A DNA stretch of 64,000 nucleotides. Origin: Paracoccus sp. R12_2. GTDB taxonomy: Bacteria > Pseudomonadota > Alphaproteobacteria > Rhodobacterales > Rhodobacteraceae. The DNA lies in the NCBI RefSeq assembly GCF_017744015.1, contig NZ_JAGHRA010000015.1, forward strand, positions 1 to 64,000, given 5' to 3'. The position numbers were made by a program, and so were the translations under genes. Below the pieces are notes generated by a model. It was not told the origin of the DNA, ran no database searches, and was given only the letters and a program-made list of their open reading frames with translations. This document shows, piece by piece, positions 34,380 to 43,783 of this stretch (the stretch's first letter is position 1; every line of letters begins with the position of its first letter).

Positions 34380-34913
34380 ATGACCCGTCCCGCCCGCATC
34401 GCCATCCTGACCGTTTCGGACCGTGCTGCGCGCGGCGAATACGCAGACAAGGGCGGGCCGGGTGCCGAGGAGTGGCTGCGCGACGTGATCACCTCTCCGG
34501 TCCAGATCGATCGCCACATCGTGCCCGATGGCCGCGATGTCGTGGCCGCGAAGCTGCGCGATCTGGTTGAGGGCGGCGCCGACCTGATCCTGGTGACCGG
34601 CGGCACCGGCCCCGCGCCCCGCGATCAGACGCCCGAGGCGGTCATGGACATCGCCCACCGCGAATATCCGGGCTTCGGCGAGGAAATGCGCCGCGCCAGC
34701 TTGCGCGAGGTGCCGACCGCGATCCTGTCGCGCCAGACGGCGGTCAGCCGCGATGCCACGCTGATCATCACCATCCCCGGCAAACCCTCGGCCATCGCCA
34801 CCTGCCTGAACGCGGTGTTCGCGGCGGTGCCCTATTGTCTGGACCTGCTTGGTGCCGGCTATATCGACACTGACCCGGCGAAGATCCGGGCGTTCCGCCC
34901 GAAGGCAAAGTGA
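34380..34913 (+). CDS. moaB: Molybdenum cofactor biosynthesis protein MoaB
   Basis: The 177-residue protein of the MoaB/Mog family acts on molybdopterin (adenylylation in Mog-type enzymes). Signature elements are ILTVSDRAARGEYADKGGPG at the start, VTGGTGPAPRDQTPEA near residue 77, and ITIPGKPSA near 140. Other Mo-cofactor genes are not adjacent. It is convergent with the small gene at 34994, separated by a short hairpin. Confidence 0.9.
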   Translation: MTRPARIAILTVSDRAARGEYADKGGPGAEEWLRDVITSPVQIDRHIVPDGRDVVAAKLRDLVEGGADLILVTGGTGPAPRDQTPEAVMDIAHREYPGFGEEMRRASLREVPTAILSRQTAVSRDATLIITIPGKPSAIATCLNAVFAAVPYCLDLLGAGYIDTDPAKIRAFRPKAK

Positions 34914-34923
34914 CCTGTGCCGG

Positions 34924-34939
34924 CACCGGAAAGCCGGTG
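34924..34939. terminator. Short hairpin between convergent genes
   Basis: CACCGG-AAAG-CCGGTG forms a 6-base-pair stem in the gap between moaB and the small gene at 34994. There is no T-run; the terminator call is tentative. Confidence 0.35.
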
Positions 34940-34993
34940 TGTTCGTCACTTCACGATCTTGCAAGCATCCCCACGCGCTGCGCGGCGACCGCC

Positions 34994-35230
34994 TCAGCCG
35001 GATTTCTTGCGGGATGGGCGCGCCTTGGGCTCGACCTGTGCCTGTGCGTCTGCCGCGCGCTTTTCGTCCCGTTCCAGCCGTGCCTCCTTCAGCTTTGCTG
35101 ATTGCTCGTCCCGGCGCGCCCGATCCTCGTCGATGATCTGCATGGCGGCCGCGGTCGTGCGGTCCTGAAGCGTTTCCGGCGGTTTGAAATACTGGCCGAA
35201 CAGCGGGCTTGGTTTGCTTTTGCGCGTCAC
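34994..35230 (-). CDS. Small conserved-looking hypothetical protein
   Basis: The 78-residue protein starts MTRKSKPSPLFGQYFKPPET and continues as a highly charged helix (IIDEDRARRDEQSAKLKEAR) with a basic C-terminus (ARPSRKKSG). It looks like a real coding sequence by composition and has GGGAGAGCC upstream of the ATG. I do not recognise a named family. The charged helix suggests a nucleic-acid or protein contact role, but nothing more can be said. Confidence 0.65.
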   Translation of the reverse strand: MTRKSKPSPLFGQYFKPPETLQDRTTAAAMQIIDEDRARRDEQSAKLKEARLERDEKRAADAQAQVEPKARPSRKKSG

Positions 35231-35652
35231 ATGGCTCTCCCTGAAAATATTGGCATGCGGTGTGAAGGTCCCGACGGGCGGGGTTCTGTGCCCCGGATCC
35301 GGTGTCGTCGGGAATCCCCGGTGCCGTATCTATGACGGTTTGCGTCGCGGCCGTGATGTAGGCTTGGGCGGGTGATGATCGCAAGATCTCCGTGACGCCC
35401 CGCGAAAATGCCGGGTTACACCCCTCTATATGGGAAGTCTGCGGCAGAATACATCCTTGTCATCGCCGATTGTCGAACCATGCGACCCGCAACAGGGTCA
35501 GGCGACCGTGCGTTGCCTGTGTACGCGCTGTGCACGCCCGGTGCCGCCCCGGTGGACGGGATGTGCAGCGAAAAATCCAGCAATTCCTGGGCCTGTCGCG
35601 GATGGACGTGGTAAACCGGCCTCACGCAACGCCCGCCCCGTTGCGCAACGCC
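35231..35652. other. Intergenic stretch of about 420 bases without a recognised gene
   Basis: The region lies upstream of the small leftward gene and downstream of lrgB. Several short frames are open, but none has family resemblance or a good ribosome-binding site. It should hold the promoter of the small gene. No clear RNA fold was seen. Confidence 0.4.
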
Positions 35653-36372
35653 TCAGCCGCCGAACAGTCGCAGCGCAAGGGGGGCGATGATCGCCGTCAG
35701 CACCGCGTTCAGCCCCATGCCGATGCCGGAAAAGGCGCCCGCGGTCTCGTTCACCTGAAAGGCGCGGGCGGTGCCGATCCCGTGCGCCGCGACGCCCACC
35801 GAAAACCCCCTTGCGCGCCAGTCCCTGACCCGCAGCGCGTTCAGCAGCGGCGTGACGATGATCGCACCGAAGATGCCGGTCAGCAGGACCAGTGCGGCGG
35901 TCAGCGTGGGCTGGCCTCCGATCCGTTCCGCGATGCCGATGGCGACCGGCGCGGTGGTGGATTTAGGTGCCAGCGACGCCAGCACAGAGCCTTGGATTCC
36001 AAAGGCTTTCGCAATCGCCAGCGCCGAGAGGACGGCGACCGACGATCCCACGACAAGCCCCGCCAGCATCGGCCAGGCGGCCTTCTTGACGCGCGGAAGA
36101 TTGTCGTAAAGCGGCAGTCCCAGCGCCACTGTTGCAGGCCCCAGCATGAAGTGGACGAACTGCGCGCCCTCGAAATAGGTCGCGTAATCCGTGCCGGTGC
36201 CCCACAGCAGCAGGCCAAGCACGACAACCGCGATCAGCACCGGATTCGCCCAGCTTTTCCTGTGGGTTGCGCGAAATACGGCGTCGCCGATCAGATAGGC
36301 GACCAGCGTCGCGGTCAGCCAAAGCAGCGGACCTTCGGACAGATAGGACCAGATCAGCAGCGGATCAGTCAT
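35653..36372 (-). CDS. LrgB/CidB family membrane protein
   Basis: The 239-residue membrane protein has about seven hydrophobic segments. Family marks are FMLGPATVALGLPLY (about 92-106), LAPKSTTAPVAIGIAERIGG (about 153-172) and GVAAHGIGTARAFQVNETAG (about 202-221). LrgB works with LrgA in controlling murein hydrolase activity or, in some relatives, metabolite export. It overlaps the LrgA gene by 8 bases. Confidence 0.9.
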   Translation of the reverse strand: MTDPLLIWSYLSEGPLLWLTATLVAYLIGDAVFRATHRKSWANPVLIAVVVLGLLLWGTGTDYATYFEGAQFVHFMLGPATVALGLPLYDNLPRVKKAAWPMLAGLVVGSSVAVLSALAIAKAFGIQGSVLASLAPKSTTAPVAIGIAERIGGQPTLTAALVLLTGIFGAIIVTPLLNALRVRDWRARGFSVGVAAHGIGTARAFQVNETAGAFSGIGMGLNAVLTAIIAPLALRLFGG

Positions 36373-36745
36373 CGCCGGGTGCTTTCATCGCCGACGGATC
36401 CTCGGACCCAGTCAGCCGTGCCACCGCGGTGAAGGCCAGCGCGCCTGCGCCGATGGCCAGCACCGTCGATCCCGCCAGCGCCAGTGCAAGCCCAAGCCCG
36501 TATTCGCGCAGCAATCCCCAATGCGCGACGATGCCCACGCCCGCCGGAACGAAGAACAGCGACAGATGTTGCAGCAGCCCCAGCGTCGTGGGCCGGATCC
36601 GTTCGGCGATCGACGGTCGCAGGATGCAGGTCGCGACAAGCAGCAGCAGCCCGACGACGGGGCCGGGCAATGGCAGGTCTAGCGCTCGGGCGGCGATTTC
36701 ACCGACAAGCTGGAAGGACAGGATAATGGCAAGCGTCGCGATCAT
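36365..36745 (-). CDS. LrgA/CidA family holin-like protein
   Basis: The 126-residue protein has four membrane segments and the family element LPLPGPVVGLLLLV (about 24-37) with a later PAGVGIVAHWG. It is the small, holin-like partner of LrgB. The two genes are coupled and together may set cell-wall hydrolase activity or membrane permeability. They are divergent from smc. Confidence 0.9.
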   Translation of the reverse strand: MIATLAIILSFQLVGEIAARALDLPLPGPVVGLLLLVATCILRPSIAERIRPTTLGLLQHLSLFFVPAGVGIVAHWGLLREYGLGLALALAGSTVLAIGAGALAFTAVARLTGSEDPSAMKAPGDD

Positions 36746-36909
36746 GCCGGGACGCTAGCGCCGTCCGTGCATTTAGGCCAGCGGCATCACGACGGGCGCG
36801 CATCTTGTGGATAACTATTCGTGCGATCCCATATCTGGGGTTTTGGTTGACTTGTTGCGGTGGCAGGGCGACAATTCCCTAATCGAGCAGAACATGACGG
36901 AGCGCCAGC

Positions 36910-39900
36910 GTGCGATTCGACCGACTCCGCCTCAACGGCTTCAAGAGCTTTGTCGACCCCACGGATCTGGTGATCCGCGAGGGTCTGACCGGCGTGGTGG
37001 GGCCGAATGGCTGCGGCAAGTCGAACCTGCTCGAGGCGCTGCGCTGGGTGATGGGCGAAAATCGTCCCACCGCCATGCGCGGCGACGGTATGGAGGACGT
37101 GATCTTCGCCGGAACCTCGCGCCGCTCGGCGCGCGGCCATGCCGAGGTATCGTTGACCCTTGATAACCGCGACAGGCTGGCGCCGGCGGGCTTCAACGAC
37201 GAAGATCATTTCGACATCGTTCGACGCATCACCCGCGATGCGGGGTCTGCCTACAAGATCGCCGGCAAGGATGTGCGGGCGCGCGACGTGCAGATGCTGT
37301 TCGCGGACGCCTCGACCGGGGCGCATTCACCCGCGCTGGTCCGGCAGGGACAGATCAGCGAACTGATCAACGCCAAGCCGAAAAGCCGCCGCCGGATCCT
37401 GGAAGAGGCCGCCGGGATCAGCGGCCTGTATCAGCGTCGGCACGAGGCCGAATTGAAGCTGAACGGCGCCGAGAACAACCTGACCCGCGTTGATGACACG
37501 CTGGACCAGTTGACGACGCAAGCCGCAAGCCTCGCCCGACAGGCGCGCACGGCCGCCAAATACCGAGAGATCGGCGCGGCCCTGCGGCTGGCCGAGGGTG
37601 TGCTGCTGTATCGTCGATGGGCCGAAGCCGAGGCCGCGCGGCTGGCGGCAGCCGAAGCGATGGCCGAAGCCGTAAAGGCGGCAGGTGCCGCGGAAACCGC
37701 ATCAAGCGAGGCCAGTGCACGGCGTGAGGCCGCGGACCAGGCGCTGCCACCGCTGCGCGAAGAGGAACAGGTTGCGGCGGCGATCCTGTCGCGGCTGGTC
37801 GTCGAACGCGAGGCGCTGGACGAGGCCGAGGCGCGGGCCGCCGACACGGTTCGTGCGTTGGCCGCGCGCATCGCACAGCTTGATCGCGACATCGAACGGG
37901 AAGAGGCGCTGAACCGCGATGCGGGCGAAGTCGTGGAACGCTTGTCGTGGGAGAAGGCCGAGCTGGAGAAATCCGGTCAGGGCCATGACGGACGGCTGGA
38001 TGCGGCCGCTGCTTGGGCGGACGAAGCCGCCGAGGCACTGCGCGAGGTCGAAGGGCGGCTTGCCGAACTGACCGACGAATCGGCGCGGCTTGCCGCGCGG
38101 CACCAATCGGCGGAACGGCTGGTGTCGGATCTGCGGGCAATGCTGGAGCGCGCGGAACGCGCCGCCGCCGAGGCCGATGAGAATGCGCAGCGCGCCGCTG
38201 CGACCGGCGCCGACGCCGAACAGGCGCTGCGCGACGCCGAAGCAGCGCTGGAGGCCGCAAGCCAGCGTGCCGAAGCCGCGGAGGATGCCTTGGCCGACGC
38301 CGAGGCCGCGCGGGCAGAGGCCGAGACGGGCGAAGCCGCTGCCCGTGCCGCAAGGTCCGAGGCAGAGGGCGAATCCGGTGCGCTGGCGGCCGAGATGGCG
38401 GCGCTGCGTCGGCTGGTCGAACGTGGTCAGTCCGATGGCCACGCGATCCTTGACCGGGTGCGGGTGGCCAAGGGATACGAGGTCGCTTTCGGTGCGGCGC
38501 TTGGCGATGATCTGCGCGCCGGGCTGGCCGAGGATGGCGAAACCGGCTGGCATCTGCTGCCGGGTTGGGACACGCCGCAGGCGCTGCCGCAAGGCGCGAC
38601 GCCGCTGGCGGAACAGGTTTCCGGCCCGGACGCCCTTGCCCGGCGGCTGTCGCAGGTGGGGCTGGTGGCGAATGCCGCATCTGGTGCCGCGATGCAGGCC
38701 GATCTGAAGCCCGGTCAGCGGCTGGTGACGACCCAGGGCGATCTTTTCCGCTGGGACGGAATGCGGGTGATGGCGGGGGATGCGTCGTCGTCGGCCGCGC
38801 TGCACCTGCAAAAGGTCAATCAGCTGAACGAGATCACCACGCAGGCCGAAGAGGCGGAGGCCCGTGCCGCGACCGCGGCCGAGGCGCATGACGCGGCCAA
38901 GGCCCGGCTGGCCGATGCCGCAGGGCGCGAGAAATCCGCCCGCGACGCCCGGCGCGATGCGGAAAGACTGCTGTCGGATGCCTCGCGCGCGGCGACCCGG
39001 GCGGAGTCGGATCTGGCGATGGCTGTCAGCCGCGCGGAATCCGCGCGCGGCGAGGTCGCCCGGCATCAGGCTGACGCGCAGGACGCCCGTAGCCGGCTGA
39101 CGCAGGCGGAACGCGCGCTGTCGGACCTGCCCGATCGCGGCGACGCAGCGGCAGCGGTCGAGAATGCCCGCACCGGCGTCGAGGCCGCGCGCATCGCCAC
39201 CATGACACGCCGTGCCGCACTGGACGAACTGCGCCGCGAAGGCAATGCGCGGATCAAGCGGCTGCAAGAGATCGCCAAGGAAGAATCGGGCTGGAAGCTG
39301 CGGCTGCAACAGGCCGGCACGCGCGCCTCGGAACTGGCCGCGCGCCGCGACGGCACGGCCGACGAACTGGAAGGAGCCGAGGCACAACCCGCCATTCTTG
39401 CCGAGAAACGCGATAGCCTGTCCGAGCGTGAGGCCGAGGCCGAGGCCCGCATGACCCGCGCCCGCGAGGCGCTGTCCGTGGCCGACGATGCGGCCCGGTC
39501 GGCCGCCCATGCCGAACGCGATGCCGAGCGCGCCGCATCCGAGGCGCGCGAGATCCGCGCCGCCCGCGAGGCACGGGCCGAAGCTGCGCGCGACAGCGAA
39601 GCCGCGGCGCGCGCGCGCATCCGCGATGAGACGGAAGGCACGCCACAGGCCCTGCTGGACAGTCTGGGCGATGCCGACACCGACACGCCGGCGACCGCGC
39701 TGGAAGACAAGATCGCCCGCCTGCGCACCCAGCGCGACGGGCTGGGCGCGGTCAATCTGCGCGCCGAGGAGGACAAGCGCGAACTGGAAGAGGAACGCGA
39801 CCGGCTGGCAGGCGAAAAGACCGATCTGGAAGAGGCGATCCGCAAGCTGCGCGCCGGGATCGGCAGCCTGAACCGCGAGGGTCGCGAACGTCTTTTGGCG

Positions 39901-40362
39901 GCCTTCGACACGGTGAACGCAAACTTCACGACGCTGTTCACCAGCCTGTTTGGAGGCGGTGAGGCGCGTCTTGTGCTGGTCGAATCCGACGACCCGCTGG
40001 AAGCCGGGCTGGAAATCATGTGCCAGCCGCCGGGCAAGAAACTGTCCACGTTGTCGCTGCTGTCGGGCGGTGAACAGACGTTGACTGCGCTGGCGCTGAT
40101 CTTTGCGGTGTTCCTTGCCAACCCGGCCCCGATCTGCGTCCTGGACGAGGTCGATGCGCCGCTGGACGACGCCAATGTCAGCCGGTTCTGCGACCTGCTG
40201 GACGAAATGACCCGCCGCACGGAAACCCGCTTCCTGATCATCACCCACCATGCGGTGACCATGGCGCGGATGGACCGGCTGTTCGGCGTCACCATGGTCG
40301 AGCAGGGCGTCAGCCAGCTTGTCAGCGTCGATCTGAAACGTGCCGAGGCTCTGGTCGCCTGA
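36910..40362 (+). CDS. smc: Chromosome segregation ATPase SMC
   Basis: The 1150-residue protein organises and segregates the chromosome. The N-terminal ATPase half has GVVGPNGCGKSNLLEALRWV (Walker A, about 30-49). Two Ala/Glu-rich coiled coils flank a hinge at about 490-620. The C-terminal half has the signature LSGGEQTLTALAL (about 1056) and Walker B PICVLDEVDAPLDD. A GTG at 36910 with GGAG 7 bases upstream is the start; no ATG fits, and the domain begins at once (MRFDRLRLNGFKSF). Partner genes scpA/scpB are not nearby. Confidence 0.96.
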   Translation: MRFDRLRLNGFKSFVDPTDLVIREGLTGVVGPNGCGKSNLLEALRWVMGENRPTAMRGDGMEDVIFAGTSRRSARGHAEVSLTLDNRDRLAPAGFNDEDHFDIVRRITRDAGSAYKIAGKDVRARDVQMLFADASTGAHSPALVRQGQISELINAKPKSRRRILEEAAGISGLYQRRHEAELKLNGAENNLTRVDDTLDQLTTQAASLARQARTAAKYREIGAALRLAEGVLLYRRWAEAEAARLAAAEAMAEAVKAAGAAETASSEASARREAADQALPPLREEEQVAAAILSRLVVEREALDEAEARAADTVRALAARIAQLDRDIEREEALNRDAGEVVERLSWEKAELEKSGQGHDGRLDAAAAWADEAAEALREVEGRLAELTDESARLAARHQSAERLVSDLRAMLERAERAAAEADENAQRAAATGADAEQALRDAEAALEAASQRAEAAEDALADAEAARAEAETGEAAARAARSEAEGESGALAAEMAALRRLVERGQSDGHAILDRVRVAKGYEVAFGAALGDDLRAGLAEDGETGWHLLPGWDTPQALPQGATPLAEQVSGPDALARRLSQVGLVANAASGAAMQADLKPGQRLVTTQGDLFRWDGMRVMAGDASSSAALHLQKVNQLNEITTQAEEAEARAATAAEAHDAAKARLADAAGREKSARDARRDAERLLSDASRAATRAESDLAMAVSRAESARGEVARHQADAQDARSRLTQAERALSDLPDRGDAAAAVENARTGVEAARIATMTRRAALDELRREGNARIKRLQEIAKEESGWKLRLQQAGTRASELAARRDGTADELEGAEAQPAILAEKRDSLSEREAEAEARMTRAREALSVADDAARSAAHAERDAERAASEAREIRAAREARAEAARDSEAAARARIRDETEGTPQALLDSLGDADTDTPATALEDKIARLRTQRDGLGAVNLRAEEDKRELEEERDRLAGEKTDLEEAIRKLRAGIGSLNREGRERLLAAFDTVNANFTTLFTSLFGGGEARLVLVESDDPLEAGLEIMCQPPGKKLSTLSLLSGGEQTLTALALIFAVFLANPAPICVLDEVDAPLDDANVSRFCDLLDEMTRRTETRFLIITHHAVTMARMDRLFGVTMVEQGVSQLVSVDLKRAEALVA

Positions 40363-40428
40363 CCTGGGTCGCGCTAGGCTGCGCACCGAATCCGGCCTGT
40401 CCGGAGCCACAGCTTGACGAGGACCATC

Positions 40429-40884
40429 ATGAGCATCGAAGCGACCCTTGCCGAAAAAGGCATCACCCTTCCGGACGCGCCCGCGCCGGCGGCGAATTAT
40501 GTGCCCTTCGTGAAAAGCGGGAACCTGATCTTCGTGTCGGGCCAGATCAGCGCGGACGAGAACGGGCTGATCAAGGGCAAGTTGGGCGACGGCATGTCGG
40601 TCGAGGACGGCGCTGCCGCCGCCCGCCGCTGCGGGCTGTCCTTGATTGCGCAACTGAAAGCCGCGATCGGCGATCTGGACGGCGTCAAGCGGGTCGTGAA
40701 GCTGACCGGCTTCGTGAACTCGACCTCCGACTTCACCGATCAGCCCAAGGTCATCAACGGCTGTTCCGACCTGATGGTCGAGGTGTTCGGCGATGCCGGA
40801 CGCCACGCCCGCGCCGCCGTCTCGGCCCCGTCGCTGCCGCTTGGCGTCGCGGTCGAGATCGAGGCGATCTTCGAGGTCGCGTGA
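40429..40884 (+). CDS. RidA family protein (enamine/imine deaminase-like)
   Basis: The 151-residue protein belongs to the RidA/YjgF group, subfamily with the extended N-terminus (EATLAEKGITLPDAPAPAAN). GQISAD sits near residue 41 and the substrate-binding Arg is in AGRHARAAVSAPSLPLGV (about 123-140), followed by VEIEAIFEV. Members deaminate reactive enamines made by PLP enzymes, such as ilvA upstream in this window, though no operon link exists. GAGG before ATG 40429 fixes the start. Its stop overlaps the next gene (TGATG). Confidence 0.9.
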   Translation: MSIEATLAEKGITLPDAPAPAANYVPFVKSGNLIFVSGQISADENGLIKGKLGDGMSVEDGAAAARRCGLSLIAQLKAAIGDLDGVKRVVKLTGFVNSTSDFTDQPKVINGCSDLMVEVFGDAGRHARAAVSAPSLPLGVAVEIEAIFEVA

Positions 40885-41639
40885 TGGCCGGCCTGCCGCC
40901 CGAATTCCTGCGCCTGCCCATCGCGCATCGCGGCCTGCACGGCGAGGGCGTGCCCGAAAACAGCCTGGCGGCCGCGACGGCGGCCATCGAGGCGGGATAT
41001 GCCATCGAGATGGACATCCAGCCCGCTGCGGGTGGTGTGCCGATGGTGTTTCACGACTATGACCTTTCGCGGCTGGCGGGCGATCAGGGGTTCATCGCGG
41101 ATATCGACCCCGACGACCTGGCCGGGATGCGGCTTCTGGACAGCGACGAGCAGATCCCGACGCTGGCCGCCATGCTGCGGCTGGTTGACGGGCGGGTGCC
41201 GCTGCTGATCGAGATCAAGGATCAGGACGGTCGCCTTGGCCCGCATATCGGTGATCTGCCCGGTCACGTCGCCGACCAGGTGAAGGGCTATCAGGGTCCG
41301 GTCGCGGTGATGTCGTTCAATCCGCATGTCGTGAAGGCGTTTCACGATCTGGCGCCGGATATCGCCGTCGGCATCACCTCTTGCGGTTTTCCGGGCAAGG
41401 ACTGGCCCGCGCTGGACGAGGAGACGCGCAAGCGTCTGGCCGACATCGACGATTTCGCGGATTGTGGCGCGTCCTTCATCTCGCATGACAGGCAGGATCT
41501 GACCAACCCGCGTGTCGATGCCTTGAAGGCACAGGGCGTGCCGATCCTGTGCTGGACAGTGCGCAGTCCCGAACAGGAGGAGGCCGCGCGCCGTGTCGCC
41601 GACAACATCACCTTCGAAGGCTATGCCCCGCAAATCTGA
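40884..41639 (+). CDS. Glycerophosphodiester phosphodiesterase
   Basis: The 251-residue TIM-barrel enzyme cleaves glycerophosphodiesters to glycerol-3-phosphate. The active site is seen as IAHRGLHGEGVPENSLAA (residues about 14-31), EMDIQP near 42 and FHDYDLSRL near 56. No signal peptide, so it is cytoplasmic. The ATG overlaps the RidA-family stop, so the two genes are coupled. A strong terminator follows. Confidence 0.92.
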   Translation: MAGLPPEFLRLPIAHRGLHGEGVPENSLAAATAAIEAGYAIEMDIQPAAGGVPMVFHDYDLSRLAGDQGFIADIDPDDLAGMRLLDSDEQIPTLAAMLRLVDGRVPLLIEIKDQDGRLGPHIGDLPGHVADQVKGYQGPVAVMSFNPHVVKAFHDLAPDIAVGITSCGFPGKDWPALDEETRKRLADIDDFADCGASFISHDRQDLTNPRVDALKAQGVPILCWTVRSPEQEEAARRVADNITFEGYAPQI

Positions 41640-41647
41640 GAGTATCG

Positions 41648-41677
41648 GGCGCCGCGGAAAATCCGCGGCGCCTCTTT
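41648..41677 (+). terminator. Rho-independent terminator
   Basis: GGCGCCGCGGA-AAA-TCCGCGGCGCC is a perfect 11-base-pair stem with a 3-base loop, followed by TCTTT. It starts 8 bases after the phosphodiesterase stop and ends the RidA-phosphodiesterase operon. Confidence 0.88.
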
Positions 41678-41825
41678 GCGTCCCGCGATGGCCGGGGGAG
41701 TTGCACCCCCCGGGCCCCCTGCGCGGGCGGGCCGTTCGAGGCCGCATGCCCTGTACAGGCCGCGCCGCATCCCGTGATGACACGGCGGGCTGACAAACCG
41801 GATCGCAACGCATAGCTTGCCACGC

Positions 41826-42959
41826 ATGAGCGCGCCTCTGACCCTGACCACGCATCCCGCCATTGCCGCCATCCCGCCCGATCGCTGGGACGCGCTTGGC
41901 GACGGCAATCCGTTTACCGCCCACCGGTTTCTGCATGCGCTGGAAAGCTCTGGCTCGGTCGGCAAGGGCACGGGCTGGCAGCCGCTGCATCTGACGGTCG
42001 AGCGCGGGGACGAGATCGTGGGCGCCGCGCCGCTTTATGCAAAGTCCCACAGCCAGGGCGAATACATCTTCGATCACGCATGGGCACAGGCCTATCTGCG
42101 CGCCGGTGGTGACTATTACCCCAAGCTGCAATGCGCGGTGCCGTTCACACCCGCATCCGGCGCAAGGCTGCTGTCGCCAGATCCCGCTGTGCGGCAGGCG
42201 CTTCTGGCCGGGATGACGCAGATTGCGGAACGGGGCGGGGCGTCGGGTGTGCATGTCACCTTCTGCACAGAGGCAGAGGCCGGGCTGGGGGCGGACGCGG
42301 GTTTCCTGCCACGCGTGACCCAGCAGTTCCACTGGTTCAATCGCGACTATCAAGACTATGACGATTTTCTGGCCGACCTGTCGTCGCGCAAACGCAAGGC
42401 CTTGCGCAAGGAGCGTCAGCGCGCCCGGGAATTCGGCGGCACGATCCGGCACCTGACCGGCGACGATCTGCGCCCCGAACATTGGGATGCGTTCTGGGTC
42501 TTCTATCAGGATACCGGCAGCCGCAAATGGGGCACGCCCTATCTGACACGCGCCTTCTTTGACGAGGTCCAGCGAACCATGCGCGATGACGTGCTGCTGG
42601 TGCTGGCCGAACGCGAGGGACGTCCGGTCGCGGGGGCGCTGAACTTCATCGGGCCGGACGCGCTATACGGTCGTTATTGGGGCTGTGTCGAGGATCACGC
42701 CTTCCTGCATTTCGAACTGTGCTACCATCAGGCGATCGACTATGCGATCGCTCACGGTCTGGCGCGGGTCGAGGCTGGGGCGCAGGGCGAACACAAGCTG
42801 GCGCGGGGGTATCTGCCTGCCGAAATCCATTCGTTGCACTGGGTTCGCGACGAGGGTTTTCTGCGCGCACTGGCCGAATATCTGGATCAGGAACGCGCCG
42901 CCATGGGGCAAGAGATCGAATTTCTGACCGATTGGGGCCCGTTCCGAAAATCGGGCTAG
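41826..42959 (+). CDS. GNAT/FemAB-like acyltransferase (COG3146 type)
   Basis: The 377-residue protein starts LTTHPAIAAIPPDRWDALG and continues with family segments AHRFLHALESSG, the DHAWAQAYLRAGGDYYPKLQ region and a C-terminal acetyltransferase-like fold (RKALRKERQRA, FYQDTGSRKWGTPYLT, ARVEAGAQGEHKLARGY). The family is widespread in proteobacteria and is thought to transfer acyl or aminoacyl groups; the substrate is unknown. ATG 41826 is chosen because the domain starts directly. It stands alone. Confidence 0.85.
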   Translation: MSAPLTLTTHPAIAAIPPDRWDALGDGNPFTAHRFLHALESSGSVGKGTGWQPLHLTVERGDEIVGAAPLYAKSHSQGEYIFDHAWAQAYLRAGGDYYPKLQCAVPFTPASGARLLSPDPAVRQALLAGMTQIAERGGASGVHVTFCTEAEAGLGADAGFLPRVTQQFHWFNRDYQDYDDFLADLSSRKRKALRKERQRAREFGGTIRHLTGDDLRPEHWDAFWVFYQDTGSRKWGTPYLTRAFFDEVQRTMRDDVLLVLAEREGRPVAGALNFIGPDALYGRYWGCVEDHAFLHFELCYHQAIDYAIAHGLARVEAGAQGEHKLARGYLPAEIHSLHWVRDEGFLRALAEYLDQERAAMGQEIEFLTDWGPFRKSG

Positions 42960-43113
42960 CCGCGCAACGGCAGGGGTGGAGAGCGGACACATAAGTCGCC
43001 GGGCCGGAATCCCTTGGCCTGAGGGCCCAGTGTGTGACCAATCTATGCGATTGGGCCCGTGCCCAAACCGTTTGGCGACGCCTTGTCCGGGTTGGTCGCG
43101 CCTATATATGCGA
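42960..43113. other. Intergenic stretch before a large inverted repeat
   Basis: No gene is seen between the acyltransferase and the inverted repeat. A smaller repeat, TGGTCGC...GCGACCA (about 43093-43116), abuts the large one. Confidence 0.35.
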
Positions 43114-43170
43114 CCAGGCTCGATTTCGCCGCCTGCCGGGATGGAGCGCAAGAGACGAAATCGAGCCTGG
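43114..43170. repeat. 15-base perfect inverted repeat
   Basis: CCAGGCTCGATTTCG (43114-43128) and CGAAATCGAGCCTGG (43156-43170) form a perfect 15-base-pair stem around a 27-base loop. It lies in the convergent gap between the acyltransferase and the peroxiredoxin, 49 bases from the latter's stop. It could be a bidirectional terminator, though no T-run follows, or the footprint of a small mobile repeat. Confidence 0.75.
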
Positions 43171-43218
43171 TGGTGTTGAAGGCGCCGACCTTGAAGTCAG
43201 TCGGCCAGGACGCCGCGA

Positions 43219-43704
43219 TCAGACTTTCTCAAGCAGCGCCTCGCCGGCACTGACGCTGCATGTGCCGGGCGAATCCTCGACATCGATGACCTCGACAGCG
43301 CCATCGCGCAGCAGGGCGGCAAAACGCTTGCAACGCCCGAACAGACCTGCCGGTGGCGCATCGAAATCCAGGCCCAGTGCCTTGGTCACCTGTCCGTCGG
43401 CATCGGCCAGGACGTCGATTCCGGCGTCGGGTGCGCCGGTCGCCTTGGCCCATGCGGCGCACACGAAAGGATCATTGACCGTCAGGCAGACGATCCGCGA
43501 AACGCCCTTGTCGCGAAACTGCTGCGCGGTCCGGATGAAGCTGGGCATATGCGCGTTGGTGCAGGTGCCGGTGAACGCGCCGGGCAATCCGAAAACGGCC
43601 ACGCGCCCGCTGGCCAGTTCGGCGGTATCCACCGCTTCGGGGCCGTCTGCCCCGACTTTCAGCAATTGACCTTCGGGAAACTTGTCGCCGGGCTGGATGC
43701 TCAT
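43219..43704 (-). CDS. Peroxiredoxin, Prx5-like (redoxin domain)
   Basis: The 161-residue thiol peroxidase reduces hydroperoxides with glutaredoxin- or thioredoxin-type donors. The peroxidatic Cys is in GAFTGTCTNAHMPSF (about residue 48), with VNDPFVCAAWAKATG near 76 and the closing Arg motif KRFAALLRDG near 122. ATG 43704 has GGAG 7 bases upstream. It is divergent from a flavoprotein with 79 bases between the starts. Confidence 0.93.
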   Translation of the reverse strand: MSIQPGDKFPEGQLLKVGADGPEAVDTAELASGRVAVFGLPGAFTGTCTNAHMPSFIRTAQQFRDKGVSRIVCLTVNDPFVCAAWAKATGAPDAGIDVLADADGQVTKALGLDFDAPPAGLFGRCKRFAALLRDGAVEVIDVEDSPGTCSVSAGEALLEKV

Positions 43705-43783
43705 TGCGTACTCCATGAATTGCAACGGATTCGCGCCGACTATAGGCTGCGGTCGAAAGACAGGCCAGCGGCGGAAAAATCTT

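Noticed and set aside
35416-35625. 69-codon frame in the gap before lrgB
   Set aside because: No ribosome-binding site, no resemblance to known proteins, and several equally long frames compete in the same gap.
37702-40806. Long open frame (over 1000 codons) on the minus strand opposite smc
   Set aside because: High-GC codon use in smc leaves the opposite strand open; the translation has no domain and no ribosome-binding site, while smc has both ATPase halves.
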